In this document: positions 1 to 12,872 of the stretch, piece by piece | Layout: every line of letters begins with the position of its first letter | How positions within the stretch are numbered: position 1 is the stretch's first letter | DNA from: Nymphaea colorata | Lineage: Eukaryota; Streptophyta; Magnoliopsida; Nymphaeales; Nymphaeaceae | Reading direction: 5' to 3' | DNA: 64,000 bases | NCBI RefSeq assembly: GCF_008831285.2 | Contig: NC_045138.2 | Location: 35,889,115 to 35,953,114, forward strand | Notes under the pieces: generated by a model | The model's database searches: none | Told to the model about the DNA's origin: nothing | What the model saw: the letters and a program-made list of their open reading frames with translations, nothing else | Made by a program: the position numbers and the translations under genes

Positions 1-3000
1 CGAGCTAGAGCTAGAGCTAGATGACTTCTTATGTTTGGATTTTTGTACCTTATTTGCCAGCATATCTTTTGAACTCGAGTCATCTACCTTATTGTTGTCA
101 TTAGTTGATGTATTTTCTCTGTTTACATCAAAGCTGTTGTGGGGTTCCTTCTTACCAACTTTGTCAGATTTTCTTTCTTCGACCACACGCACTTCAACAA
201 TGGCAGTCTGAAGTTCGATCATCTCAAGATTCGACCTCTCAGAGTTGGAAGCTACATGTTGATCCTGTTCTAAAATAGGTTTATTGAGGGAGTTTTCCCC
301 AGGACCCTGCTTGTTAAATTGTTTTAATGCCAAGTCAATATCCTGAACTTGAAGCGTTCTTGCTTCAAGCACTTCCAACATTTCATGATTCTCATGCAAA
401 CTGGGGAAGTGTTTGACATCAGCTTGGGAATCATGTTTCTCACTATCGCCTTGAGAAAACTGGTTTAACATGTCATGATGAGATCTTGCTTCAACAAATT
501 CTGCCTCTGACTCGTCGTACCTCACTTCCAAATGCTCCCATGCAGAGCCACCCTCATACAGAGTAGAATCATTTTCATGTTCAGCCAAATCATGAGTGAA
601 TTGTTTGCTAGATTCTCCCTCCCTGAACTGCTTGAAAGCAAGATCAATGTCCTCCACTGATTGTGCCTCAAGAACCTTCATCTGTGTCAAGGAACTTGTT
701 TCAGGAGTTTCCTCAGACTCTTTACCAGATTCCATTTGTTTTTGAAATGATTTGCTAGATTCTCCCTCCCTGAACTGCTTGAAAGCAAGATCAATGTCCT
801 CCACTGATTGTGCCTCAAGAACTATCATCTGTGTCAAGGAACTTGTTTCAGAAGTTTCCTCAGACTCTTTACCAGATTCCATTTGTTTTTTAAATGATTT
901 GCTAGATTCTCCCTCCCTGAACTGCTTGAAAGCAAGATCAATGTCCTCCACTGATTGTGCCTCAAGAACTATCATCTGTGTCAAGGAACTTGTTTCAGCT
1001 GTTTCCTCAGACTCTTCACCAGATTCCATTTGTTTTTGAAATGATTTGCTAGATTCTCCCTCCCTGAACTGCTTGAAAGCAAGATCAATGTCCTCCACTG
1101 ATTGTGCCTCAAGAACTATCATCTGTGTCAAGGAACTTGTTTCAGCTGTTTCCTCAGACTCTTTACCAGATTCCATTTGTTTTTGAAATGATTTGCTGGA
1201 TTCTCCCTCCCTGAACTGCTTGAAAGCAAGATGAATGTCCTCCACTGATTGTGCTTCAAGAACTATCATCTGTGTCAAGGAACTTGTTCCAACAGCTTCC
1301 TCAGACTCTTCACCAGATTCCAATTGTTTTTTAGGCTTTTGGACACATAACATCTCTTCTGCAACTCCAAAGTCACCAATCGAATCCAATTCCTGCAGCA
1401 GGTCTTCATCAAGCTCTTTCATGGATTCTACTTCCCCTTCTCCCATGACCCAATTGTCATGGTCGGCACCTAGATACTCCTGGGAAATCCTAGTAACACC
1501 TGATTGATTCATCTCATTATGCAAGTCTAAAGAATCTGAGACAGACATTCTGATCTCTTGAATTATTGAAGTTCCCATGAACTCCCTCCTTGTGCTACAT
1601 TCTTTAGTTGCATCTGATAATGGCACAGAGACATGCTTTGGTAATTCATCATCGGATCCACTTGGTTTTGGCTCCACGCCAGGTGAACTTGCTGATTCCA
1701 GAAGCTTCAAGGGCTCCAAAGTGGTTGATGCAGTAATGCGAACACCAGTGTGCCCCACAGAACCAACATCATCACTAGACAATTGCATATAATCAACATG
1801 CAAATTTCCAGTATCGTGGAACCCTACCACCTGAAAATCAGCACAGCAACATTTATTATCCAATGCTTTGAAAATGTTCCTGAATATTAATAAAGAATTG
1901 ATGATATTTCAAGAAACTGACCTTTGATCCTCCTCCATTATCAACAGATAACGGATGAACAGCTGATTCATCTCCTGTAACACGTGCCCCATCTGATACT
2001 ACAATAGTTTGACTATGTACTGTTGAAGAGCCATCTGACATGGAAATGACAAAAGAATCTGATTTCTCCCCAAATTCATATGAATGAGCATGAATGTGGA
2101 CAAAATCTTCATCATCCTTAGAGAGCAATGGCTGACATAATTCAACATTATGAGCAACCCCTCCATATTTCTCGGAGCAAGATGGTGTTTTTTGAGTCTC
2201 ACAAACAAGGTTTCTTGCATCTTCTCTAACAAGCAGCTCCACTTCTGGTTTTGGTGCCCATGTGGACAAATCAGAAACACGTACAAGTTTATCTGTTTCA
2301 ATTGATGACTCTTCTAGAAAATGAGAATCTTGTTCTGTTTGACTTGCCTGAGTGGTGTGACCTTGAACTGCAGTTTTGCCAACTTGAATCACGTTAACTT
2401 CTTCAAATTCTGGGGGTCCCAGTGGCCTCAACTCCATGTCCGCTACTATAATCAAGCTTGATGATGCCTCGCTTGTGTACTCTTTTCTGGAATAGACTTT
2501 CTCTTTTTCTTCAGCTTCTTTAAACTCTAGAGGTGCTTGTCCACTGTCAGAATGATCACTCTCAACAGACAGGCCATTTTCATCTGCAATTGATTCACTT
2601 AGCAGGGTGTTTCCAGTGACCAAAATATTTACTGAGCCAGTCGGAGCATGCAGTGTTATTGTCTCTCCCTCTTTATCAACAACCTTTTCTCCACACACCT
2701 GCTCACCTGTGCTAGAAGAATCTAACTTTGAAGCATATATGCAAGGATTAGAGTGTACAGAATTATCTTCCCAATCTTTCTGGCAATCCACAGAAAAAAG
2801 TGATTCACTCTGCACAACATGGCTTGTGCTAGACTTCACACTTCCATTCCGAATACTAGCAATACTTTCTTCTTCTAACTGAAGATTGGAAATATATAGT
2901 TGTTGAGTATTTGCACCAACTGCTTCACTAACATCGTCATGAAAATATAAACTCAAGGAAGGAGAACTAGCATCAATTGTTTGTTGTTTTTTGGGTTCAG

Positions 3001-4852
3001 CAAGGCTCATGTCAACAAGTGAATTAACATGAAATAAGCCCTCGGTACATGAAACAGATTCTATGTCAGGTGTACTATAAAGGGGAATCATGTCAGTGTC
3101 AATCTCACGGTGATCTATAGCTTCAAATGTTGATGCTCCAGTGATCAGGGTTTCATTTGTATTCAACCTTGTCATAGATTCTCCATGGTTTAACATTTCA
3201 TCCACAAATACCTCCTCCACATCAGCATGTTCTTGCAGAAGGGAAAAAGGTTCCCATTTTCCCGATGGGATTAAAGGTGGCATGGCTGATGATGAAGGCA
3301 CCGAAGACACCACCATTTCTTCTGCTTTACTGCAGAGTAGATCAAGAGGATTTTCACTGGAAGGAGCAACTGGTTGGGATTGAATCTGAACAGGTTCCAG
3401 GACCATATTGGATGTAGAGTCATCACAGTCCAACAAAGACATTTTATCTTCTGACTGTAGGTCTATAAGATCCTTTTCTGATTGTAGGTCTATAAGATCC
3501 TCCTCTTCCTTGATCTTTTGGTTCCTCCTAGCATGATGCCTTGCCATCAGATTCTCCAACCCTTGATTCCTCTCTAATTCAGAACTGCCAATGTCCATAA
3601 CGATATTTCTGTCATCTTCAGTCCAGGTGACACCAGAGACGCACTTTTGTCCTTCATGCTTTCCTGCTGGAATCCTCTCACGTTCCTTCTCAATCTCGAC
3701 ACTGTCATTTTCATCATCCCCATCATTGGGATTGTCACCTTGATCATCAACAACAGAAATATAGCTTTCAGAAGCCTCAGCATTAATACTATTAGATACT
3801 TCAGCAGAAGAGGGTTGAGTAGATTTAAGAGGGTAAAGTTTATCGAGCATGGGTATTAAATCTACCAAAGAAGTATCAGGAGAAGAACTCCCAGTATCGT
3901 CTGAACTAGAGTCAGAGCACATGCCATGATGATCAACCCGCACCCGAGGTAATACCAAGGAGGAAGGAAGAGTATTTGGAACATTGGTTTCAGGAATTTT
4001 TCCATCATCTTCAAAATCTTTGACATTGATCTTAGTCTCTGAATCATGGTCCACCAGATTCTGCTCTTCTCTTGACTTCTCCATATCATTTGTCACAAAA
4101 CAAACAGTCCTTCCGCTGTTTGAACGACAATAAAATTCGCTGTTGCTTTCAATATCCTCCTGAGCTTCGTCGAGAGTTGAGTCCTCAACCATTTCATTAC
4201 CATTAAGTTCTCTTCCCGAATAGCTAGTGCCCATCTGCAATTCATCCATTCCTTTGACACGTATAGGAGTAAAGAACACTTCAAACTCGCTCTTAGGATC
4301 TCCAACGATAATTTCTTCATCTTTCTGTCTCTCCGCAGGGATACTGGTTCCACCCTTTTTTCCTTCTTCCTCTTTGCTGGTTGGGAAGCGATCCGCACCG
4401 TTGGCCTCTATCTTGTCAAAATTCGAATTTAGATCGTTATCGACCCCTTCGTCGAATGATTTAATCGTGTCTCTTTCCTTGTAAAGTAAAGGAGTCCGCA
4501 ATTCAGAATTCCCATCCTTCTCAACGACAACATGATCAACACCACCAACGACTTCAAGAGAAGAGATCTCTTGCCTGCTCTCCGCCTCTTCCTCCTCAGT
4601 GACATTAGGAATATGGGGCTGCCCAAGACTCAGAAGTGTTCCAAGGAGAACAGCAGTGCATATGATCACCGGAGAATTGGAAAGCACGAAGAAGAACACA
4701 GCAGGGGAGTATCTGTACAACAAAACGAGAAAAACTAACATGCCCGCAACAAAAGGGTGTCGACGCACAGACCTATAAGAAATCCTACTGAAAAGGATCA
4801 ACCATTTCTTTGCGTGAAAACCAACTTCTCTCCAATCAATAGTCATCTTCAT
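1..4852 (-). CDS. Large acidic two-pass membrane protein, At5g17910-like (3' end beyond window)
   Basis: Two exons are visible: 4852-1922 (977 codons, donor GTCAGT) and 1830 to the window edge (acceptor TTTTCAG, phase 0), at least 1,587 residues in total. The N-terminus has basic Arg/Lys clusters and two hydrophobic segments (about residues 34-47 and 50-75), ending in a GTLLSLGQP motif. This matches my recollection of an uncharacterised Arabidopsis family (At5g17910/At2g29620/At1g07330). The rest is acidic, Ser/Glu/Asp-rich and probably disordered, and ends at the window edge in a Lys-rich then poly-Ser tract. Exon 2 contains five 49-residue tandem repeats. A leader intron is likely (donor near 5141 GTAAGT, acceptor near 4925), so the promoter should lie about 5200-5350. 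Membrane topology and family are well supported. The biochemical function is unknown, and the family's old database names (dentin-sialophosphoprotein-like and similar) reflect composition only. Confidence 0.88.
607..1341 (-). repeat. Five in-frame 147-bp coding tandem repeats
   Basis: The phrase GCTAGATTCTCCCTCC (GCTGGATTCTCCCTCC in the last copy) starts at 607, 754, 901, 1048 and 1195, an exact 147-bp period. Each unit encodes 49 residues containing SLTQM(I/K)VLEAQSVEDI and (D/H)LAFKQFREGESSK. The units are nearly identical and differ by a few codons. A diverged relative (EARTLQVQDIDLALKQFNKQ) lies further along the protein near positions 300-375. Confidence 0.97.
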
Positions 4853-4924
4853 TTTTCAGTTCCCCAATCTCGGCAATCTGATAAAGCCAGTAAACAGTTC
4901 CAGCAAAGGCTAACCTAAGGACCT

Positions 4925-5350
4925 GTTTGCAAAAATATCAGATATCAGACAGACACCCTCAAAAACAAATGATGGGCATTATCTAAAATGTAGAAATTAA
5001 GAGATAGAAGGTAACAGCGGCAGACAGAAGAGCACAGAACCAGGTTCGATTCAACAAAGAAGTTCCATCTTCCTGATGGGCACAACAGAAGAACCACAGA
5101 TATTACGAGGCTAATCGCAATAGGAGGAAGAGATCCACTTACTTGGATTGAAGAAGAAGCTTCTTTCTGGTTTGCAACGCTCAATCTCTCTCTATTAATC
5201 GCTCTTTTTCAGATTCTTTGCTTTTTCTTTGAGGCGGTTGGACGGCGGAGCTGATGACAGGAGAGGGCGGTAGCATTTCTTTTAAGACGAGAAAGCATAT
5301 GTAGGGGCCGACCATGATCACTTCCTTCCATTTCTCCAGCACCTTTCCTG
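4925..5350 (-). promoter_or_regulatory. 5' leader with intron and promoter region of the large membrane protein gene
   Basis: On the minus strand a donor (AATCCAA/GTAAGTGG, about 5141) and an acceptor (TTTTGCAAACAG, about 4925) bracket a likely leader intron of about 215 bp upstream of the ATG at 4852. The leader exon (5142 to about 5230) is pyrimidine-rich with CTCTCTC runs. No clear TATA box was identified. Confidence 0.5.
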
Positions 5351-7047
5351 CGCGCAATCGACAGCGGGGTCTTCTTTCATTTGAAAATCATATTCAGGGT
5401 TGTCTTTCCAATTATAACCTCGCCCTCGTCTACAATGTCATGGATGTTGGGGCGCCCAAGCCCAACATCGTCGGCCGTAGGGAGTGAAGCTTCTTCCCTG
5501 CAGAACAAGAACTTTACAAGAAAAAAAAAATGAATCCTCTTAGAGCTGATTTTATTTTTAATTTCTTGGCTTTACAACATAACAGTTTTTGTTTTGATGA
5601 AAATTTTGAATCGTATATTTCATCTCAAATCTCCTATTCACTACCATCTGAAACTTTTTTTAGGATTATCAAACGCGCCGTAGAAGATATCGAAATTGAT
5701 GAAGCCATTGCTCCTTTTTTTAGTTAAATTCAAAAGAAAATAAAAGAGAAGAATTAAGCTTTTTCATCTAGCACCCGAGCATTACAGAAAAATACCAATA
5801 ACTTGCTATTTAGTTTGATTTGGTTAAAAAATATATATCTGATTAATGGTCAAATATGGATTTTGTATCAAATAAGATGGATTCTTGATGTCAATGAACA
5901 TTTAAATCTGATTGTACATAAAAAAAAAACCGAATTTGGTTCGATATTTTGTTAGTTAAAGCATATCAGTCAAATTAGCTGGAACTTTAGCGAACAGTAA
6001 CATGCCATCTGAATCTGACCTGGCTACACCACAAGCACCATGACCGCCAAAAGAGCGAAAAGGGATGTTCTTGAAAGTTGAAACGCTTTGGTGGACTTAA
6101 CGGAAGAAGGAGCTACACGTAATTGCAACGAAAGGTGATCAATATTCTCGGTACCCTCCGTGGTTCCCTCCCCCGCCTAAACATGGATCGCCGATTTTGC
6201 CACCCGAGGAATTGGTACCGGCCTGAGAGGCGATGGTGGGCCCCCAGCACCCCTCCTCTACCTTCCCGTCTCTGCCTGTAAAGAGGTTTTCTTTTAAAAG
6301 GATGAGATTTAGTGACGTTATTGCATTACAATATACGCTTAATGGCCATCATTAGATTGTATAATAACTAACCATATAATCGTGGACCCGATCCACCGCC
6401 CCATAAGATAAGGTGATTCTCTTACGGCTCTGCACTCCCATCTTCGGATTCAAATTTCGGTGATCGCATCCAATTAGAAAATTCACATTCCACAGTAAGT
6501 GAATTTTAAATATGGCGTAGAAGTTTTCTCATACATTATTTTGATGAATATCTGTCTATATTTAAAAATACATGTGGATATATGCAATTGTGGAATTATT
6601 TACTATGGTTAAGCACTACGCAATTAATTGGATATGGTCATAGTACTATTTAATCCAAATCTCGTTACCCATGATAGGCGGGCTTGATCCACGAATGAAA
6701 GTGGATGAATCCCCAAGCCAAGGCAAGAATCAAGATGGCCTGATCAATAGTTTCAACAATGTCTCCACACCTTTAAACAACAAAAAGAAGTGGTTTTAGT
6801 TTTTCTGGATTTTTATTCGGTATAATTTGTATTTGACATTAAAAAGAAAATTGTTCTATACGTAGAGCGCGTCAAAAGCAAAAGGTGCTTTTCGATATGG
6901 GATTGATTGTATAACAGACTCACATCAGGCCATATAATTTGTACTTTTACATAGTCTCTCTCTCTCTTTCTATGTAAACCACAAATTAAATTGACTAAAT
7001 GACTCTAATCAGTATATGTAATTTTCATCTTTACTTGTCTTTCTCTC

Positions 7048-7053
<6 letters not shown>

Positions 7054-7086
<33 letters not shown>
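7054..7086. repeat. TA microsatellite
   Basis: About 16 uninterrupted TA units in the spacer between the membrane protein gene and the LRR pseudokinase gene. Confidence 0.95.
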
Positions 7087-7089
<3 letters not shown>

Positions 7090-10000
7090 CATTTCTTTTG
7101 TCTATAATTATTTGCCACAAAGAAAAAAGAAAGTCAAATTGCATGCTTTTAAGTTGGTCGCCTTCTAAAGAATGCTTTGCATGTGACCATCCTGTTTGCA
7201 TCCTGTACTGTTGCTCTTCTTTTTTGGATTGTTTTTCTTTTTTTAAAAAAAAAAAAATATGACTGTGGGGCAGATGAAAAAGCAAATATTTAGAGTTCCG
7301 TGGCAGGTTGGAACTCGAGTGGGCCTTCCATGGTTTTATTCGATTCGCCTTTCTTCCTCCCCTTTAATGTTTTTCTTCTTCTTTAACAAATCAAATATTG
7401 TGCTTTTAGTACGTCGCATCGGAGGATCTATATCTTCACGACCAAGCTAACGTTTTTAACGCCAAATGAAATTAAGGCTTTCAAATTAATTTCCTGAAAG
7501 ATGGCGAGGCGAGAATGAAAGTTCATATTGCCTCGCTACCCATGACGTCGGTGCAGTTTACCTTACCTTCCAACTATCTATCTTTTCTTATAGAAATTAT
7601 ATCGAGAAATTCATTAAGGAAGCTCATAGATTTGATGTGAATATAGTGTAGCATGCTTTTACTAATATGGCAAAAGGTCCTCCGTAAAATTCATACTTCC
7701 TAAAAGATCTTTACTTGAAATTCTTATTTTGTTTCTTTTTATTTGAGAAAAAGTCGGATTTAAGACCGGAGAGGGGAGGGCTGATCTTAAATCTATGGTT
7801 CTCAAATCCTAAGAATTTAAGATAGATGCAATTAAATACCCCTAAATGATTGTATGATAGTATGAGAAAAAAAAAGTACCCATGTGACATGGATCAAAAT
7901 ATTTAAAGAGATGCTGCTTTTTATCAGCCTTATGAATTATAAAGCAACTAATGGGAGTGGAGGAGAATTCTACCAACCGAGTGATTCCTTTTTCTCTGTG
8001 CTCTTGGGGTTTAGGGCTGTAATTGTGCTGCATGTCAATTAATGTATTGTTGGGTTAGAACATCTGAAATGGCTTAAAATTTTTTTTTTGGCATGTGGAT
8101 TAGACGTAAAAATGGCTCGAAAATTAACAAAGATTTGATATCTTCGAAAGTTCGAAAAGTTTTATATGCAAAATCATATTTGGGCATCCGAAAACTAGCG
8201 TAGTAGCATCTTGGGTTAAATGTTCCTTTCTTTATAGTAGAAAAACTGATTCATTTGAGGGGACAGAAAATTTGACGACTCTGTACCGGTGAAAGAGAAC
8301 ACCAGTACATGTTCAGACACTAACGGTAAACATTCCGCCGCAGATACTTTTCCTTGTAGCATCTGCGCTGCAAGCATCAAATTTTGGGAGAGTAGGACGG
8401 TGACTGAACATTTGAAAAGACAAAGACAATTATGCTTATATAAAGAATGATCAACTAGAGTTCTTCCACCCTATCTTCCCTATGAAAACAGACCTCATAA
8501 CATATATATATATAAAAGAAAGAGAGAAAGAGAGATTGATTAGTAGGCATGTGATCCTTAGGTAGGTACAAGAAGGAATCATATTGACTATTGATCTTTT
8601 TAAAATAAAAAGTTGAAAGAAGATCAACGAGAAAAAAAAAACAAAATATTTTAGTCATATATCATTAACCAACAGTCTTTTTTCCCTTAATTTTTTTTTG
8701 TCCTTCATTTTGAAAATATCAATAGACGACATTATTCTTTATACACTTAGGGGTCACGAACCTATCAATTTCTTTTATATATATATATATATATATAAGA
8801 GAATATGTCTTTAACTTTTTTTAAACGTGACACCCGCGAAGCTTACGGAAGGAAGCTCGTGCGTCCGACCTCTTTCTCACTACCATTCTCTTCATCAATT
8901 TCTTTTTCTAGAGCAATTTGCTGCAATTTCTTTCTTTTATAATGCCACTTGCCATTCTTATTTCTTGGAGTGGACATATGCACTTGCGCATTTAGTTTCC
9001 ATACTTCATATGGGGTTTAAACGGTTAAGAACTGAATGTCCGACCGGTAAATAAATATAAACATGCAGATTCGACAAGAAATTTTTTTTAGTCTGAATTT
9101 GGTTTCTGATCTAAAGATATGCCCAAAAATATAATTCCAAATGGGTGCAAAATGTTGGATTCCAGATTTGCCCAATTAGGGTTTACAGTTTATCTGGTTC
9201 ACATCCAACTCTTGAATCAAAGTCCCAGTCTGATTGTGCTGTGGTTGAGTTCAATTTTGTATCCCCGAAAATGACAGTCGTATTCTTGGTAGCAGCGCCA
9301 CCAGTTCCCCCTTTAAACCAAATGCAAGAGAAGCGGCGCAGACACATAAAGAGAAAAGAAGGGGCCTGATGGCTTCTGCAGTTAACTGGAAAAACATTCT
9401 ACCACCACCATGAAAGGAGTCTGGCAGAAATGATGTGTTGCTCCTGACTGGAAAGAAGGGCTACTGTGATCTGTTCACTTAGAGCAATGACAGAGGTGCA
9501 GTACAATGCAACCCAACAAAGCATCAGGATGCCATTATTTCTGTTGAAAGCGAACTGCGCACCTCTCTTTTATGTTCAAAAGGGGAATAAGAGAGAAAAG
9601 ATGTCGAACGAAAAAAGGAAAAAGAGAAAGAAAGCTTAGGCATGGCAATAAGAGTACTCTGTTTAGGAGTTGGACTTCCAAGACATTGAAGTTGGATTGA
9701 AGAAAGTCAAAAGTTCAATAATTGCTGCTGAATGCCCATCTAAAAACAAGGCTAACACGTACTTCTGCCATCTTGGTACAACTTAACAATCATAGCCAAC
9801 TGAAAACTAATAAAAATTGAAGTTCCTGTTTTCTCCAACTGCCAAAATACCCATTTTAATTGTTACGGCTCCAGTGACGTGAAGCTTGAGGTTCAGCTCC
9901 AAGGTCATGATGCCCGACAATTCTCAGAAGTGGACATCGACTATGTTTAACATGCATGAAAGAATCACGTAGTCGGATACAAACAAGTAATCTCAAGTAG

Positions 10001-11713
10001 CAAAATTTTGCAAACTATTATCAATGTGGTTGCTGGTTAGAGTTAACCTTCGAAGAAATGGCATTTCCTAAAAAGAAGATGAAATTTTAACCACCGACAG
10101 AGAGGTGCTGAGTTTTGAAAAATGAGAAAGAAATGAAAGAGAGTGTAGATGAAACGAAATGATTCAGGTTGACAGCATAATATGAAATATAAACAGCCGA
10201 ATATCCTAAAAATTAAAAAGATTATTAGGAGCAGGCTCAGGCAGGCAGCAGCACAAGCGGTAACCCAATTTATGAAATAATGATTCAGTCACGGTTTCCA
10301 TGATTTCTATCTAGATTCTTATAGCTTTTAATTAAAGTGACTGAATTGTTTCTGGTCAATGTACGATATCCATCTACAACCATCAATGTTGGGATCACAT
10401 AGTTAATTTTCCTAGCAATAGAAGTAGCCAATAAATACATGCAATTATTACAGCTGCAACTTTTAAAAGCTTTTCCACAGTTGGTGGACTCTCGATTTCA
10501 GCATTGACTCATGCAATAGCCTATGGGCGCATCATATCACCAGTCATATATATGACTGCCTAACACTTTCTTCCCCTATGAAGTTTTCGTCATTTCTATC
10601 GACAATCTTCGGATATGTGAAGCTAACAGAGGAAGCAAAAAAGGATTACAGATGACAAAATTAAAATTGCAGAAACATTTTGTACCATCGCAGTGTTATT
10701 CCCTTTAGGTTTCTGAAAACGCATGTGGCCCAGGGCGCCCAACTCCTCCTTTACAAGCAAATATGACCAACCTGAAAGTTCATTCATATGAAAGACAGAG
10801 AACAGCAAACTGTTTGCTGAAGACCATGCTTTCATGTTCCAAACTGAAGGACAGATAAATTTTGTCCATGAAGTGTTTTTCATGCATTCAAACTCAGTGG
10901 TTATCCAGATTTTCGATGGTTCGTTTTTCTCATTTTCCAATGTAGATGCTGAACAGAGGCGGATGTCAAGTTCCACTCCTGTCGTTGAGCACATCTAACT
11001 GGAGTTACTGCACTCACCATAGAAACTTTGTGTGAGTGCATGTGTGGAGAGATTGAGACTTTTCAAAAATTTCCAGTCTGAATTTTCTTTTACAGAAACA
11101 AAAGAAGGTTTTCCTTTCCCCTGTCGATCATCTCATGTCACACAAACAGGGAAAGGTTTGTCCTTGAGAAATTCTGCGAAGAGCAACTTGGCAAGGCAAA
11201 ATTTTCCTTCCCACTTGACAAATCTGATTCAAATTCACTTTCAAGAGTGACAAATCTAGTTTCACTTCCTACACCGACTCACCGAGCAGAAAAGTCCCAA
11301 TTCAAAGGGAAAGCAGACAAAGACCAAGATTAGCTTTTCATTCCCAGAATCGATCCCGAGCAACCAAAGAATCTAACGCGGGAGCAGTTACAAAAGAAAC
11401 ATGAAAAGGAAAAACCAAGAAAACAGTTCGGAAAAGATTTCCTAGACCCAAAGTCAGAAGAACCATCCTCAAAGAACACAATTCCAAACGGAACGAAATC
11501 GTGGATCGGGGTCAGCGGACAGGGGAGGGGAGGATGGAGATCGGTGATCCGAGCGACAACGCTATCGACGAACCAACTCGCTCCGAGTTTCTACTTTCTA
11601 CCAGGAGGATCGCTACCAATCCGATTTGGGTGCCGGTGACCCAAATTGGTGAGAATCTAATCTAAATTTCTTTTCGGTTCAAACCATTATACATATCCTT
11701 TTATTTTCTAGAA

Positions 11714-11742
<29 letters not shown>
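11714..11742. repeat. TA microsatellite
   Basis: About 14 TA units in intergenic sequence. Confidence 0.95.
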
Positions 11743-11745
<3 letters not shown>

Positions 11746-12872
11746 ATTTTTTGACAATTCACAATCGATTCAGTGAAGCGGCTGCCAAACAGTTTCAGTT
11801 CGATTCCTCGCTGGATTTTTACCTCTTCTTTCAAGAGCAAGCAGGTTCAGATTTACCTTGAACCTCATTTTAAAAGTAGAAAACAAAATAAGAAAAAGAT
11901 GTAAATTGGGTGATAATACACCAGAAAAGTCAAAATTTTCTTGCATTGGATTCCGTCATTGATTTCATTTAACTTGTCCGGAAGTGCATGCCAATCAATA
12001 TCCATAAATGGACCAAGGACTAAAAGGACGAATGCCCGATACAGCTCCAATTGGATCTCCCAAGGGACCACAACAAGAGCTATTTGTTTGCACATCAAAA
12101 ATCACATAACCGAATCGGATCCAAGCATGAACTCACCCAAAACCTCAGTACTTTCTCCCTCGCATAGAAGAAGAGGGAGGTGAAACAAACAATGTCCCAG
12201 ATACCAAGAGCATTCTGAGAATATCAACAAATTTCACACAATTTTTTACAGAGAATCCTCCAAAAGGTTGAATGAAATTCTGACGCGATTGTAGCTCATT
12301 ACCAAGATAAAGATTCTTACCGTGTCTTTGTATTTGTATATTAGAGATCTCGCATGATACTATGCAATTTCACGTTGAATTTTTAACTTCTTGCTAGTCA
12401 CATCTAGTAAAAAAAAAGGAAGAAAATGTCACCACCAAGAAGTCCCTAGGGAGGAGGTCCTCAAGCAAGTGGTCGTGTGTTAACCATGACGACGCAGCAA
12501 AAGAGGAAAAGAAAATGAGAACAGAAAAGCATGCCAGCCTTTGATTTGAATAGAGCAAAAAAAGAAAAGGAAAGCAAGCCAAGAGGACAAATCAATACCA
12601 CCACTCAACTTCAATTAATCTGCATCCAGTTCCAAACCCCACAATACCACCAACGAGGCGTCACCCAAACAATAAATCAATTGCATGGAAAGAAGAAAGA
12701 ATGGAGGGTTAGAGCACAGACTCAAAAAAACCCAGGGAAAGGAAGACTGGCATCTGAAAGCTGAGACCATCTAAGATACATGGCCTTCCCATGGCTCCGC
12801 AAAGAGATTGCTCTTCAGTTACGCTGAATCAGTAGATAATGTACATGCGAATCTGCACATCTGTTCACAGTC

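Larger units (their letters stand above)
5350..12780. other. 7.4-kb spacer with no supported gene
   Basis: Only short, low-complexity or AT-rich ORFs are present. The stretch holds TA microsatellites (7054-7086, 8776-8798, 11714-11742), a CT run near 6955 and several homopolymers. A GC-richer patch at 11.4-11.65 kb, opening a 43-codon plus-strand ORF at 11534, could be the leader of an unrecognised transcript. I could not connect it to any coding exon. Confidence 0.6.

Noticed and set aside
10623-10994. 123-codon minus-strand ORF with a stretch (KIWITTEF..SWTKF) faintly like an F-box-associated domain
   Set aside because: Match is short, with no F-box, no supporting exons and no clear promoter. 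Could be a decayed fragment, but not supportable.
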